A stretch of 64,000 nucleotides of DNA from Scolanthus callimorphus (Eukaryota > Cnidaria > Anthozoa > Actiniaria > Edwardsiidae). Positions 44,701 through 57,450 of this stretch are shown one piece after another; position 1 is the stretch's first letter, and each line of letters starts with the position of its first letter. Below the pieces are notes generated by a model. The model did no database searches. It was not told where the DNA came from and saw only the letters and a program-made list of their open reading frames with translations. A program made the position numbers and the translations under genes. The DNA lies in assembly GCA_033964015.1 (NCBI GenBank), contig CM066925.1:11082204-11146203 (forward strand), written 5' to 3'.

Positions 44701-47511
44701 TTGAAGTAAGTTTTTACTGACTGTACATCAGACTAATGTGATGACTGAAAGCTATTTAAGAGTTATACTAATAAGTGTTCTATGATATTTTCCCTTTTTT
44801 TAGCTTCACACATGTAGCTATCTGCTGTTTAACCATCCACTACTCAGTTGAGTTCATTTTTCATGCCATGCAGTTGATGAAAATCAGCGGCAAGCATGAG
44901 TTATCTAGAAACATGTAAGTAAAACTATAGAGGTTTGTGTAATATTATAATATTATAGTAGAACATAAGTGCTTCCCAAATTCAAAATTACCATGCCAGT
45001 TCCTAAACCCTAAACCCATTCTCTCATATTTCTGGTATAACCTTAAGATTAGCCCCCCCCTTGGTTTGAAATATGTTGTATATCCACCCTCTTTGTAAAT
45101 GGTATGCATCTGCCACTGAAGACCACATGCTACAATTTTGACCGTGAAGCCCCCCAAGGTCTTGCCTACCGTACTATTGTCATATACTATATTTATTATT
45201 GTAGATTCCCTTTCTGGTCTGCACTGTTTGTTGTTGCCCGTCTCGCCATCATCGCCTTGATTGTCATGACCTTCTGGTGAGTGTTGGTCATATTTTCTTT
45301 ATGGAATCTGCAGTTGAGATGGTTTCAAGTTTAGACCCACTTTTAGCCCATACATTGCCAGGAATTAAACTCAGGAGAAGCCCTAAGATGCAACATTGTT
45401 AAGCTCATCGTCTTACCTAATAGCATTCACAATAACTCCATGGAGTTTGCTTCCCGTAAATTTTCTTCAGGTCACATGAATTCCCTTCGGGACGTTGTTT
45501 CATTGCCTAAAGTTTCCCGCGATATTTCTTTTTATTTCTCAAGAATATGTTTTTGCAACGGAAGGCAAGTGACTGCACTGGGCGAGACAACTTTTGACAA
45601 AAGCCGTGTTTGCTCAGACAGTATACAAATTGAGACGGGTTGGGCGTAATGTTTGGAAATAGATTTTTAACAAAATTGCCAGAGGCAGAGCACATTGGCC
45701 TCCCTCCCGACATATGTTGTTTGGGGGACTAGGCAGGCATACATAGACTATTTGTAATGACTGATTTACACACTGCTATGTTTCGGGCAGATAGTTTTTT
45801 AGGTGCGACCCGAAAGAGCCCCCCTCCCCCCACCCAACCCCCCAAAAACAAACAAACAAACAAAAAAAAAAACAGGAAAAATCTGGTGCGTTGTCACAGA
45901 TTTTTTTGGAGTCAGGCCGACAGCGACTGAAGGTTACGAGAAATCGACCCGCATCATGTAAATCAGCACACGGTACCTTATCTCTTCTACTCGACCGCCC
46001 ATGTAGATGAAAACATGAAAGTTATACTAACAAGAGCTTGTGATCCACAGGTATGGTCTACCTCGCCTTGAGAATGCTGGGCTCAATGTTGACACCGGGA
46101 ACTATAACAACCCTCTAATAAGGTGAGTAACGAAGCGCATCTTCGAGTGGATTTCAGTTGACTTTCGAAAGTAAATCACACTACCCGTTCCTATGGATGA
46201 TTCCAGCTATAAGCGCGCACGATCTTCTTTATTCTGAAATGCCTACCCCAAGCCATGTCCCACAGCTACCAGAATGCGCGCATTTTTCTCAGTTCGTCGG
46301 ACAAATGTCCCACATCGAGCGCGCGCGTGCGTTATAGCTGGAGCCGTCCATTGGTTGAGGTCCCGAGTCTTTGTTAAGTCAGCCAATGAGAATGCGAAGA
46401 AAAACCAAACACATATCGTCTCTTGTTTTCTTGTGTCATGACTTAAAGGGGCTCTCGCACGCTTGATGGCCACTTCTCTGACAAGAAAATAGCTCAAATC
46501 GCAATCCATTTCCATCCTCATGATCACAGGTCAAAGCAACCTAGAATTGCATTTGTCTAACACTTGAAAGGTATTTCTATTAATCAGGAGGATTATTTTG
46601 ATTACTACGGGCAAATGAACATGTGTCTTCACGGTTACAAATTTACTGAATTTATGTCCACGGTGGAGGAATATTAAGCGTGCGAGAGCCCCTTTAACGC
46701 AAATCGCACTTCGTTCGTTTCTGATTACCCTGCTAGCAGAGGCTTTTCCTTCACATTTTGCTCTCTCGCTTTGTTGTTAGCCTACGCGGTTTGGCAGTCG
46801 CGCGTTATTTTCATTGTTATACGCTAATGCAGGGTATTTCTGATTGGTTTAACCTCAGTGTATCTACTTTGCATTTAGTTTTGGACACTCATCTGAAATC
46901 CGCATTTAAGGTCTCTGTAAACCCGTGAGGGATGTCTTCGGAAAAAATTCTCGTCGCGTCGCAATTTACGCTATGATAATCAGCTATATGTCATTTTAAA
47001 GCTAAAATATTGCTCTATCTTATTAAGTTGTTTAGTTTATCGAAGTTTTAATTTTTCAAAAAAAAAAACAAAGTTTCAGATTTGATTTAACAAATTCAAT
47101 CGAGAAAACTGCTCTATATTCTCCTAATCAGCCGATGGAAATGACTGGGTATGTGGCTACGCTGTCAAAATGGCGGCTGACACAGGCTTTTTAAGATGGT
47201 GGTGGTGATTGGCGGTGATGCAATTTTTTCTTAGTAAGTCCCGACATCTGACAATCTAACCTGTCTACCTCTCCCCTAGGGTAACGGCTATGGCGGCAGT
47301 GGTCCTCATGCAGGCCTGGCTTGCGTGGAACTTCATCTGTTACCAGATACGCTTGTGGCGGGAACACACCGCCGCTACCTCGCCCAAGAAACGCGAGCAG
47401 CGCAAGAAAACAAAGAAAGACACGCCCAAGAAGAAAGAAACCGAGGACGAGAGTATGGAGGAGGAGGTCGCCGAGGAGAAAAACGGAGGAGAAAAGATTA
47501 AGAAGGCTTAG
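41739..47511 (+). CDS. TRAM1: Translocating chain-associated membrane protein (TRAM1-like), 11 exons
   Basis: TRAM helps nascent secretory and membrane proteins enter the ER through the Sec61 translocon. Predicted exons are 41739-41861, 41972-42035, 42748-42863, 43411-43527, 43644-43702, 44199-44283, 44635-44705, 44804-44914, 45205-45276, 46051-46122 and 47280-47511, giving 373 aa, very close to vertebrate TRAM1. Family signatures in order are [18 protein letters not shown] (N-terminus), QHNVT with a potential N-glycosylation site, [61 protein letters not shown] and [10 protein letters not shown]. It ends in a WREH segment and a highly charged Lys/Glu tail. Hydrophobic segments fit a multi-pass TLC-domain protein. 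All splice phases join. Introns hold MITEs. A polyadenylation signal is at 48086. Confidence 0.95.
42988..43222. mobile_element. MITE in TRAM1 intron 3
   Basis: The left arm CAGGTGCTGCTTCAAAATGA with TCATGTGA is inverted on the right as TCACATGATCAATTTGAAGC with AGCTGCCGGTG. Internal arms around TTATGTACTATGTGAT and ATCACATAGTTCATAA also pair. It is non-coding. Confidence 0.6.
46447..46693. mobile_element. TTAA-flanked MITE in TRAM1 intron 10
   Basis: AGGGGCTCTCGCACGCTT at the left and AAGCGTGCGAGAGCCCCT at the right form perfect inverted termini. TTAA flanks both ends (46443-46446 and 46694-46697). The TTAA target suggests a piggyBac- or Kolobok-type non-autonomous element of 247 bp. Confidence 0.75.
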
Positions 47512-49089
47512 ATAGGAATAGTCAGTTATAGGAAGAAAAAAATGATCTTACTCAAACTAGAGCGTTTTGGAAACGGATATTTTGGTGATTGTTTCAGAGA
47601 AATTCCCGTTCATTCCAAGTTAAATGCGCTTCCCAGGGTTAGATGCAGACCAGCTTGGAGATGTGGGTTCCCATTATAAGTTTGGGCAAGCCTGTTTGAG
47701 TCGAAAAAAGTGGATATTATAGCTCTGGCTGAAAAAGAGCTTGGCACGCCAGCTTTATATATCGTGCAAGCTCACGGATTGGCCAATGAGGCGAGAAAAA
47801 CTCGATGTGAGGTATTTTTTACGGAATACCCCATTACACAGAACCCCCGTCACATTACACAGGACTCTCGTTCCTTTGGGTGTAACGAGTGTGTTTCTCA
47901 GTCTCAACAACAATCCCCGATAATCTAAGATACCACATAAACTTGATTATTTTTATTGCTTTGATAAATGTTAGTATCGATAAAAGAAAGGAAAGTTTAT
48001 TTATCTCAGTTGTTCACATCTGTCATCAGTTTTTCGCGCGGTTAACTCTTAAGCGTGACGTGCTTGACACAACTGGACGTTGGTAAATAAAAACTCCACC
48101 AAAGTTAGTTTTCTCTTCTGTGGCTATAAAAGCCAATGCCCTGAGATGTTACGGCTTATCATGTTTTTTTACATCGAGGGCCCAGCTCAAAATATACCCT
48201 CTTGGAATTCCCATTAACCAGTCGCATATTCTGGCCCCAAAAAGAGCACCTTTTTCTTGAATTTCCACTTAAAGGGCAATATCCATGGAAATACACTTTT
48301 TCCTGCTTTTTTGAGCCTGAACACATCTGAGCTGGAAAAGCACTCCCCCAACAGACTATCCAAACTTAAGTTGATCCTCCTGGAATTTCCAGGTCCCTGA
48401 AAGACTCCCGCCCCGTGTCGCCTGGAATTCCAGGTCAAGACCTCTTCGTGTGCCCTGTTGTCCTATAGCCCTGGTGCGGGAAAAGCACTTTCAATTATGG
48501 GGCAAAAAGCTGGCAAGTTTTTCGTTAAGACGAGAAATTATGTCAGTTTTGTCGGACTGCGCGATTCGAATCCCAAATGGGCAAAAGACCGCGCCCTTGT
48601 AATACCGGCTGCACGCACATGAGTGCAGAATTCTAGTTAGTCCTCGGTAACGACGAGGCACTTCGTACGGCGTGAAAAGGAACGGTACGGTCACGCACGC
48701 GCGGCACGGAGCTCTTCGCCTTCCTTTGTAGCTATCAGCCGTTACATTATGATAGGTCAACAGATCAATTTCGATATAAAATTCCGACTGAGTCCGAGAG
48801 GAGGGGACACAAAAGAAATCGCATCGACATCGAAAAATTAATTTATTTTTAGCCTTGTCATCCAAGTTACAATCTTAAAAAATATCTAAATTGATCTGCT
48901 GACAAGGCACAAGGTCGTAACTTTTTAACAGTCATACAAAATCTGATCTATTTGAAATCTCCTGATTTACAGGAAGGGAAAGAAACGATACATTTCCAGC
49001 CCCGTTTTGCCCCGAGACATTGTTGGGTTTCCTGTGGTATTTGAGTATGTATCCCATCAGTCCATTCGCGCCCATATCGGTTGTTCAAG
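47512..49089. other. TRAM1 3' UTR and intergenic region
   Basis: It includes the TRAM1 polyadenylation signal AATAAA at 48086-48091. The stretch 48190-48440 contains repeated GGAATTTCC-type motifs, probably repeat remnants. The minus-strand open frame 48491-48865 has no recognisable domain. The ADRM1 promoter should lie in the last few hundred bases. Confidence 0.45.
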
Positions 49090-52000
49090 ATGGCGTCTCT
49101 GTTCGGTCAAACCGCGAGGTCTTCCTCAAAGAATTTACTCGAATTCAGGGCAGGAAAGATGAGTTTGAAGGGAACAACTGTGACGGCAGATAAACGAAAA
49201 GGACAAGTGTACATTTATCAGAGTGAAGACTCGCTCATGCACTTTTGTTGGAAGGATCGGACTTCGGGAAAAGTCGAAGACGTGAGTTATTATTGCATGC
49301 ATTGAGAATGAGTTAAAATTTTATTGGGTGCAATGACGAAGCAATTGTATTTTAGTTTTTCATTGTGTTTGATATTTGTTTGTAATACTTAAGGAATAAA
49401 TAGGTTCGTTGATGTAGTCCAAAGGTAGTATGTAGGATGCTAGAAAATGGCCAAATACCACACTACGAAGAGACCTTATAACCAGTCGCCGTGATGAAAC
49501 ACGTTTTACTGTTGAAGGTTTCTAAAACCGTGATGAAACACGTTTAACTGTTGAAGGTTTTTAAAACCTATGTTCAGTTTCACGATGGTGAATAGGTTGT
49601 TAGTGATGTGTGATCTAGCACTGTTTCAGGAACCTCAACTCCAAGACTTCAAAAATCTGGAGACCATCTTGAAATGGCGAAATTTCCTGCAATTCTCTCG
49701 GGTGCAACAGTTATGTAACCTTATGACAGTGGTCTTGATTTTTTTCTGGGAGAGGAAGCAAAAATCTTGACAAACTGGGAGAGTTAATGTCCCTGCTGTT
49801 AAAGCCTTGGCTTGTGAAACCCAAAAATTCTGGCCATGAATCGTAATTGCCATAAATCGAGTTAGTAACGACAGTCAGAATGGTTTATTGCTCTGTGAAA
49901 AAATATTTCAATTTCTGTGAATCGTGAAAGGAAGTAAAATGCTATGTCATGGATGTCACTTGAAACTTAGTGGACTAATCAAAATAACTTAGTGGACTAA
50001 GAAACATTGTCCAGTGAATAATTGAGTGTTTTCCTCAAATTGCTTTATTATTTGTGGGAATTATTGATATCCAAAATAATAATCAACTTTTCTTATTTCT
50101 CAGGACCTCATAATCTTCCCTGATGACATTGAGTACAAGCGTGTTAAACAATGCACAACTGGTCGTGCCTTCATTTTGAAATTCAAATCCTCTTCCCGCA
50201 AGTTTTTCTTTTGGATGCAAGAACCCAAGAGTGATAAAGATGAGGAGTACTGCACCAAGGTTAGCTCTGCTCTACTGTGGTGTTACTGTTGAAGGACTTC
50301 AGTACAGTTCATTTGAAAAGTCAAACATCAGAAGCCCGTTTATATACAATATTCCCAGGGGGGACTCCCCAGAAAAATAGACAGGGTGCCCATAGGGAAA
50401 ATTGATTTTAACCCTAAGGGATAGTAAATTGGGTGTGGCCAACAGTGAATTTTACCCCTTAGAGATAGCAAATTGGAAAATTCTAATGTTGTAGTGGTCC
50501 TTGAAATTACCATCAAGTTGAAACAATTGAGACCCCTAAGGGATAGCAGACTCTTTGGACACCCCTGAGAGATAGAAGTTGAAGTGAATTTTATACTGTA
50601 AGGGACAGGACGAGCACCCTGTCTATCTTTCTGGGGAGCCCTCCCCTGGGATAATATTATATCTTTCACAAGTGAAACTGCATTATAAAGGCCATTGATT
50701 CCTGTCTTCAAGGTAAATAATCTACTTAACAATCCGCCAGCCCCAGGTTCAGCCAGTAGTGGTGGAGAATCAGGGTTACCAAGTGGATTAGCGGCTGCTC
50801 TTGGTGAACAGTTGGGTGAGTAGCAAGTTAGCAGACAGCTAATGTACATGTACATTAGCTGTAATTTTACAACTCGTAATTTTACAACATTCTTGTGTCT
50901 CTCCCAGCATCGCGCATGCTCTATTGCACTGATAAAGTCATAGAAAGTTGTGCTCTAATGCTTAAATATATTGGAGGATGGGTTTTGATATTACTACCAT
51001 GCCATGTCTAGTAGCTTGAAAATGGTTATAACTAAACCAAAGTATCTCTGTCACAAATCCGATCATTGTGTCTTAACTTGAATTTCAAATTTACTAATCA
51101 TATTTGCTCAATGGGAAAGCGTTTCTCATGTGTGCATTGTACATTATCGTTGTGATATTCAGTGAAGTATCTATCCATCTAATCACTCTAATCACATACA
51201 GTCATCAGTAACACTGTTGTTGAATTGTGGCCAAATGTGAGACATTTAACTCTTATACTCTTCCAGAGGAACTGTATGTCCATGTGATAACTGTTGTAGT
51301 ATGATTGTTATTGTAGGTGATAGCCAGTTGCAAGGTCTCTTAGGAAACATGGATCAGCAGCAGCTGGTTCAGTTGTTAAGTGGGTTTGGCGGCATGCCTG
51401 GCATGAATAGTGCACCACCTCCTGTTGCCTCCCCTACGTAAGTCAACAGGGAGTTTATTTAAAGCAAACATGTTATTTTCTGAATGGAAAAGGTTTTGTT
51501 CAAACCCAGCAAAAGCTTTAATTTATCATCATCATCGTGTTTCCCCTGTGGCGTCGTGGACAGCCTCCGGGCGCTCCTGTGTATCCAGCAGTCGCAGGAA
51601 ATCAGCCTTTGCCATCAAAATCTTTCTTGCCTGCTGCACTTCGACATGGGTGTTATAGCTCAAAAACCTGTTAGCTTTAATGTTCTTTAGAATGAACAAA
51701 GCTCCATTTCCTGCTGTTTGAAGACATGACAACTAAATTAGTTGCCAAGCATGTCAAACGACAAAGCAAAAACAAAAAACCAATGTGGCATGTGTAGGTA
51801 GTGAAATTGGTTATAATCTCTTGTATTTTGTGTTACACTTTATGATAGACCTACTAGAGTGCAGTCTTCCCCAGGCCCCAGGACAAGTTCCTCTGCCTCT
51901 GCACAGGAAACTCCCACACCACGCCCTGCGACAGCTGTGCCATCAGCCCCTTCTCCTGCCACACCCCCACCACGGCAGGCTGTACAACTAAGTGATCTGC

Positions 52001-55000
52001 AGAGTATTCTGTCTAATATTCAGGGTAAGGTATTATTATTGCGATACAATGCAATTTAGCCTAAGTACTGTTAGTAGGTGGCAGAGACCAGTTTGAAAGC
52101 TCATGCTAGTGTGCATCAATCAATTCACAGATAGATAGAGAGATAGCAACTTTATTTCAAGAGGGTGGTACTAAATAGTGTTAAACACTAATAAACTTGT
52201 GGCCCTCATATAAAATACAATAAAACTACAATATACAATAAAAGTATACAATTGAAGTGATCTATATACAATATACTAGAAGTTTCTGAAAGAAAGCGGA
52301 GTGCTGCGAGGATATTTATTTAACGCTTGCAACATGTCGGAAATCAAAACATCAATCATCTTATTTGATATAGCGGGAAAATATCATATGATGGAGAATT
52401 TAACAGTGCGGGGGATCGCAAACGAGCCCTACCCGGCTCTTTGACCTCTTCGATTTCCGCGTTTCACGCGTCGCTTTTGGGGATCCTACGTCTTTTTGTG
52501 CTAACCGCAAAACCGTGAGATTTTGTTTCCAATACAAAAATTGTACGAGCGAAGGAGAGATTCACCCTCGAGAGATCAGTGCGGCGCGGTGTGGGAAAAA
52601 TTGAATAAACAAGTGACCACCCGCGATCCGCCGATAGATGAAAACTAAAGTGAACTCTAAACCTTATCTTAAGTAAACCGCTAACTGTTGAACCTATGTA
52701 TATAAAGGCAACAAATTAACTCTGATATACGAAACTCAGCTCTTCAAACTGTCACTCAACCGTTCTATTTCAAAGACGAAAGGCGCCCGACGGCAATAAA
52801 TATTTTGAGATCCCGCATAAAACATCAATCAATTGAGATACCGGATTGAAAACGAGGCTCAGGATTTGCCAGACAGACGCCAAGTTGAAACAGGAGGTCA
52901 CGGATAGAAAAATCCCGCGCAGATCACAGAGGGAAAACGCGCATAGGGGGAAAACGCGTATGGCAAAATGGGTAAAGAAAACGCGCATGGCAAAATGGGT
53001 AAAGATTAGTGTCGCTGCTCGGCCTGCGGCCTCGCAGCAATAAATACAATAAAAATATGTAATTGAAGTGATCTATTTACAATATATACACTAATTCTAA
53101 GATAAAAAAAATTAATGGAAGGGAAAAAGCATCATTTCTTTTTTGCCTTGCCGTGAACAACAAGAAAACATTTTTGTCCATACTTAAATGCATGGCAATA
53201 GCCACATTCTACATTTTCAAGTTTCCAGCTCCCTGCAGTTGTCTTCCAAGATCCTAATTGGCTTGTTTGTTTTACTGTTTAGTTCCATCCACACCTGATC
53301 AGTCAGCTGCTTCTCAGCAAAATGGTGAAGGTACAGTACTGAGTGCTAGGTCCTGTAATTCATGCCATGTTACTTACGCCTCTCTATGGGAACTGACCTA
53401 TTTATGAGAATAAACGTTATGTGCATTACCCTTGGTAGGACAATAAGAATGAAAACATTTCCCTTACTGACTACTAAGAATATACCCTGTGAGCAGTGGT
53501 TTCCTCCTTTCTTAGGCCAATGGCGAGGAGAGAGAGAGAGGAACAAGCCATTGCTTGTACGGTACTAAGAGCAATTTTCAGAATATATTCTGAAAATAAT
53601 TACAAAAGGTTATACCAAAATAAGTACAAAAAATTAAACATATTTAACACCACACCTGGTGAGGACTTGTACCAAGTTGAAAAGCCTTATGTGAAAACAA
53701 TGGAGCAGAGGGCAAAAGACAAGTATAATTAGAAAGGTTAAGGGTACAATGAAAACAATCTTTTAATATGCATAAATCCTTCTCAATTTAAAGGTTATAC
53801 AATCATGTTTGATTGTCAAGGGGAAAAGTCAAGGGAAAGAGTCCCCGGCCACGATCCATTGCAGCTGTAGACTATTGCTATCATGTTAGAATATGCTAAA
53901 TACAGACCACCTCAAGAGCCCTAATGTGTGTTGGCTGGTTTTAGTAACAAAACATTTGCAGTTTGACACAACACTTGTAGTGCCAATTTCAGTAGACCCT
54001 TGAATTAATACATGTTTTATGCTTGATTCACAGCTGTTGACCTCTCAAGAGTGCTGACCCCTGAAGCTATAGGGCCGCTGCTCAACAACCCTGAGTTCCG
54101 TGAGGGTCTTGCCCCCTTCCTACCCTCTGGTAGTGAGCTCCCCCCTGTTTCCTCAGAGGTCTCCTCCACTTTATATTCACCACAGTTTCAGCAGGTAACT
54201 TATTGTATACAATAACCAATAGTCGACCAAATGGGCTTATAGTGTTTACCTCTTGTGGTCACCCAATTCAGATCATGTGATGATTCCTTTGGATGGTTAC
54301 AATTGTCAAAGTGTTCTGACTCGAACCGACTGCACGAGTGTATTTGCAAAACTAACAAAAGAATGCACCCGATCATCACATATTATGATCTGAATTTGGT
54401 GGCAACAAGATGTAAACACCAATTTGGTCTGTTGATATCATAGTGCATGCATACTAGCAAACCCTGTTGGCGTATTTACATGTACTGACCCCACAGTTAT
54501 TCTGAAAGAGTGGTGAAATAAACTCTACTATTAATTATTATTATTAATGTGATGTTACACAGGATAACTAGCAACAAAAACTTTCTACACAACATTGTTG
54601 CATGAATTGCTGACGTGGAGTCATTTGGCAACGGGCATGTTACACGAGACAACTTTTAGCGCAACAACATAAAAGCTGATGACGAATTTCATTATTGCCT
54701 TCCTTCCAGACAAACATGTTGTGCGGAAAGTTGATGGACACATGTTGCACAAGAAAAAATTTCAGATATTTTGACTTGAAGCCAAGTCAAAAACTTGCAT
54801 CATGTTGCTGAGTGAAATGTTCGCGAAAAGTTGTCTTGTGCCACATTTACACAGTAAAAACTTTTCGTGCAACAATGTTGCGAGGAAAGTTTTTGTTACA
54901 ATTTGTCCTGTGTAACATCACCTTTATGCTGTGATTGATGATTGTGACTGTTCTTGGACAGGCTGTGGGGATGTTCAGTTCTGCTCTTCAGTCAGGCCAG

Positions 55001-56844
55001 CTTGGACCTCTCATGGGACAGTTTGGATTTGGAGATGAGGTTGTGCAAGCTGCAGCTCAGGGAGGTTAGAAGAACTCTTATCTTCACATAACCTTTTTCA
55101 TATTCCTTCACCTAATGTCGGCCATGACTTGTAGCCTACAAAAATGTTTATTATGCCCTTTTTGCAGTCATAATGACTGAATTATAAGGTGTGTCAGCAT
55201 GATTTATGGTAACAAAACCGGGAAACCTCTCTGTTCTTGACACAGGTTTATTGCTCTGTGCACCCTATCTCAAGCTATAATGCTGGTTAGGGTTTAGAGA
55301 TTTATTAAGAGATTCAGGGTCCCTGTGGCACGCGGCCAAAAGCTAAGAGACTGGAATGAGTGCCATAGCATGCTGGCCAAGCTCTTCTGTGGGTTTATTA
55401 AGAGATTTGGGGTCCCTGTGGCTCACGGCCAAAAGCTAAGAGACTGGAATGAGTGTCATAGCATGCTGGCCAAGCTCTTCTGTGGGTTTATTAAGAGATT
55501 TGGGGTCCCTGTGGCTCACGGCCAAAAGCTAAGAGACTGGAATGAGTGTCATAGCATGCTGGCCAAGCTCTTCTGTGGGTTTAAGAGATTCGGGTTTCCT
55601 GTGTTGCGCATGATTTACTGGAGCGAGTGCTGGAGCGAGTGCTTTAGCGTACGAATAGGCCCTCCTGTGGGTTATTCAGCGATTCGGGATTCCTGTGTTA
55701 CACGCTCAAAACGCTCAAAAGCAACTAGAACGAGTGCCGATAAACGGGCCGTCTTGTGGATTTGTTCAGTTATGTATTTGAAAGATTCAAAATCTAAATT
55801 CAAATGCTCTATCATGTTAATTAAGTTATTATGAAGCATATGAATAACATCTTGGCCGATATTATTGGTATCTGTAGGCATTTTAAAGGGCATTTTAAAG
55901 TCCCTCAGCAAGAGCACTATCATGGCAGCAGTATGCATTTATTGTAACAAATCGCGTGCTTCCAAAGCCTTATATCTCGGTCGGGAAACGCCCTATCGGC
56001 TTCGCATTTTCTCACAAACATACTTTCATACCTCCGGTTAGTTTTTGTCAAAAGTCCGAGGACATATTTTTAGTCGGACTGATGCTACCATTATCAGGTG
56101 ATTGTGGTGACGGGTTTGTGTACAGTATTATGCTTAAATAGGTTTCGCTCAAGGCAGCTTGCGCTGATAACTAAGCGGGCGCATTTAGGTCCATAATCTA
56201 TGCAGGCGACCAGGGGCCGGTTCCTAGAATGTCAGATAAGAGTTATCAGTAGATAAACGCTTATCCAACGGATAAATCCAGAACAAATCCTATACAACAG
56301 ATAACTTTTATCCGTGGATAACGTTATCCAACTGGGCCCAGGTACCCGCATTACTGTTATAGTGGGTGTGGCACCGCTCTTGAAAGAGCTAAGACTGGGT
56401 GTGGATTTAACGTATTTGGGACTAGGTTCCAGGTTCTAATTGTTCTAGGGAAAAAGTAGCTATGTGAGAGTATTGACGACTGTGGCTATAAATACATAGC
56501 TAGTTTAGAAGGGCGTAGATTTGGTTTTACACAAGGCGGAAAAGAGATGTTCACCAGATTGTTTCGGGTCTTACTGAACAAGGTCAGTTGAGAAATAAAT
56601 CACCTGTCTTCAAGTGTCACTACCATCCAAAAGCACTGCAGTAGCATTATACTAAGGCAAGTAACTATTTTCAGACATGGACCAGTTTGTGCGAGCATTG
56701 CAATCCTCATCGCGCCCAAGCACTGCAGACAGTACCAGTACGTCCGGTGAGAACTCACGGCCAACCACGGCCGGGGAAGACACCCAGGAGACTGAGGACA
56801 AGGATACAAAGGATGACCCTGACGAGCACATGAGTCTGGATTGA
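49090..56844 (+). CDS. ADRM1: Proteasomal ubiquitin receptor ADRM1/Rpn13, nine exons
   Basis: This is the ubiquitin receptor of the 26S proteasome lid/base interface, which also recruits the deubiquitinase UCHL5. Predicted exons are 49090-49281, 50104-50259, 50713-50815, 51317-51437, 51849-52024, 53283-53330, 54034-54194, 54962-55064 and 56675-56844, giving 409 aa, near the human length of 407. The N-terminal PRU domain is intact ([60 protein letters not shown]). A Pro/Ser/Ala linker follows (about residues 170-265), then a DEUBAD region ([41 protein letters not shown]) that binds UCHL5. The C-terminus is acidic and ends DEHMSLD. All phases join. A polyadenylation signal is at 56924. Introns contain several MITEs and tandem repeats. 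Confidence 0.96.
49480..49570. repeat. 41-bp tandem duplication in ADRM1 intron 1
   Basis: Two adjacent copies of CCGTGATGAAACACGTTTTA followed by CTGTTGAAGGTTTCTAAAA differ at a few positions. Confidence 0.7.
50353..50651. mobile_element. 299-bp MITE in ADRM1 intron 2
   Basis: TCCCAGGGGGGACTCCCCAG with AATAGACAGGGTGC at the left is the inverse of GCACCCTGTCTAT and CTGGGGAGCCCTCCCCTGGG at the right. The interior contains several CCCTAAGGGATAG-like palindromic units. Confidence 0.75.
52130..53110. repeat. Repeat block in ADRM1 intron 5
   Basis: An AATTGAAGTGATCTAT-containing segment of about 60 bp occurs at both 52250 and 53060 in the same orientation, bracketing about 800 bp. The start shows ATAGATAGAGAGATAGCAAC, which recalls the 3' end of a reversed non-LTR element. 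Within it, AAACGCGCATGGCAAAATGG-like units are duplicated near 52960. No coding content is seen. Confidence 0.45.
54243..54418. mobile_element. 176-bp MITE in ADRM1 intron 7
   Basis: TGTTTACCTCTTGTGGTCAC and CAATTCAGATCATGTGATGA at the left are inverted as ATCATCACATATTATGATCT and TGGCAACAAGATGTAAACA at the right. Confidence 0.7.
54550..54920. mobile_element. 371-bp MITE in ADRM1 intron 7
   Basis: TGATGTTACACAGGATAACT at the left and TTTGTCCTGTGTAACATCA at the right are inverted. GCAACAAAAACTTTC and GAAAGTTTTTGTTAC extend the arms. Confidence 0.7.
55298..55625. repeat. 93-bp tandem repeat in ADRM1 intron 8
   Basis: Three to four copies of a unit beginning GGTTTATTAAGAGATTTGGG and ending CTGGCCAAGCTCTTCTGT lie head to tail and are nearly identical, so the expansion is recent. 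The unit is a multiple of three, so it is translated as a 31-residue repeat in an open frame (55325-55834). I regard that as fortuitous because it lies in an intron with no family match. Confidence 0.75.
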
Positions 56845-57297
56845 GAACCGGAAGTCGCGCGAACCGGAAGTCGCACGATTCCTTTTCATATACTACTCAT
56901 TATAATTATCATAAAGGAGTTTAAATAAACCTCTTCTAGATAACCAGAGTCATTGTTATGTAGCCTGTATACACACGCTGCGCTTTCCTCTTCAAATTCG
57001 GGTATGGTAGACATCTGTTCTTTGCGTCCCATAATGTTGTTTAGGTCACGTGTGCTTCCTGGAATGTTGGGTGCGCTCCTATTGGCTAAAGTTTCGCAAG
57101 AAATTTTGACGCGACGGAAGCAAATGCAGGGTGGGTACAATAAAAACCCGCCTATTAGAACCTTTATTTTCAAAACCAGTAAGTCTAATATAGGGCTGAA
57201 ACGTTCAGTCCACGGGCACATTCAGTGAAACCTCAATTGCTGCCAATGTGTTGGTTGCCTCTAATAACATCTACTGTTGTGACATTTGAAGATTGGT
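56845..57297. other. ADRM1 3' end and intergenic sequence
   Basis: It holds the polyadenylation signal AATAAA at 56924-56929. The open frames on both strands at 56886-57228 are without recognisable content. Confidence 0.4.
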
Positions 57298-57450
57298 TAG
57301 CCTGCTAGCCGGCTCTCCAGTTTTTTTCCGGATATTTGATTTTTTGGGCGCGCGGGATTCCTATGTGCTCTCCTTTCCACGACACGAATCCCGCGCACCC
57401 AAAAAATCTAATATCCGAAGAAACCCACTGGAGAGCCGGCTAGCAGGCTA
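57298..57450. mobile_element. 153-bp palindromic MITE with perfect 9-bp target duplication
   Basis: TAGCCTGCTAGCCGGCTCTC at the left and GAGAGCCGGCTAGCAGGCTA at the right are perfect inverses, and pairing continues inward (GATATTTGATTTTTTGGG with CCCAAAAAATCTAATATC). AAGATTGGT flanks it at 57289-57297 and 57451-57459. A 9-bp duplication fits a Mutator-like origin among other options. Confidence 0.85.
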
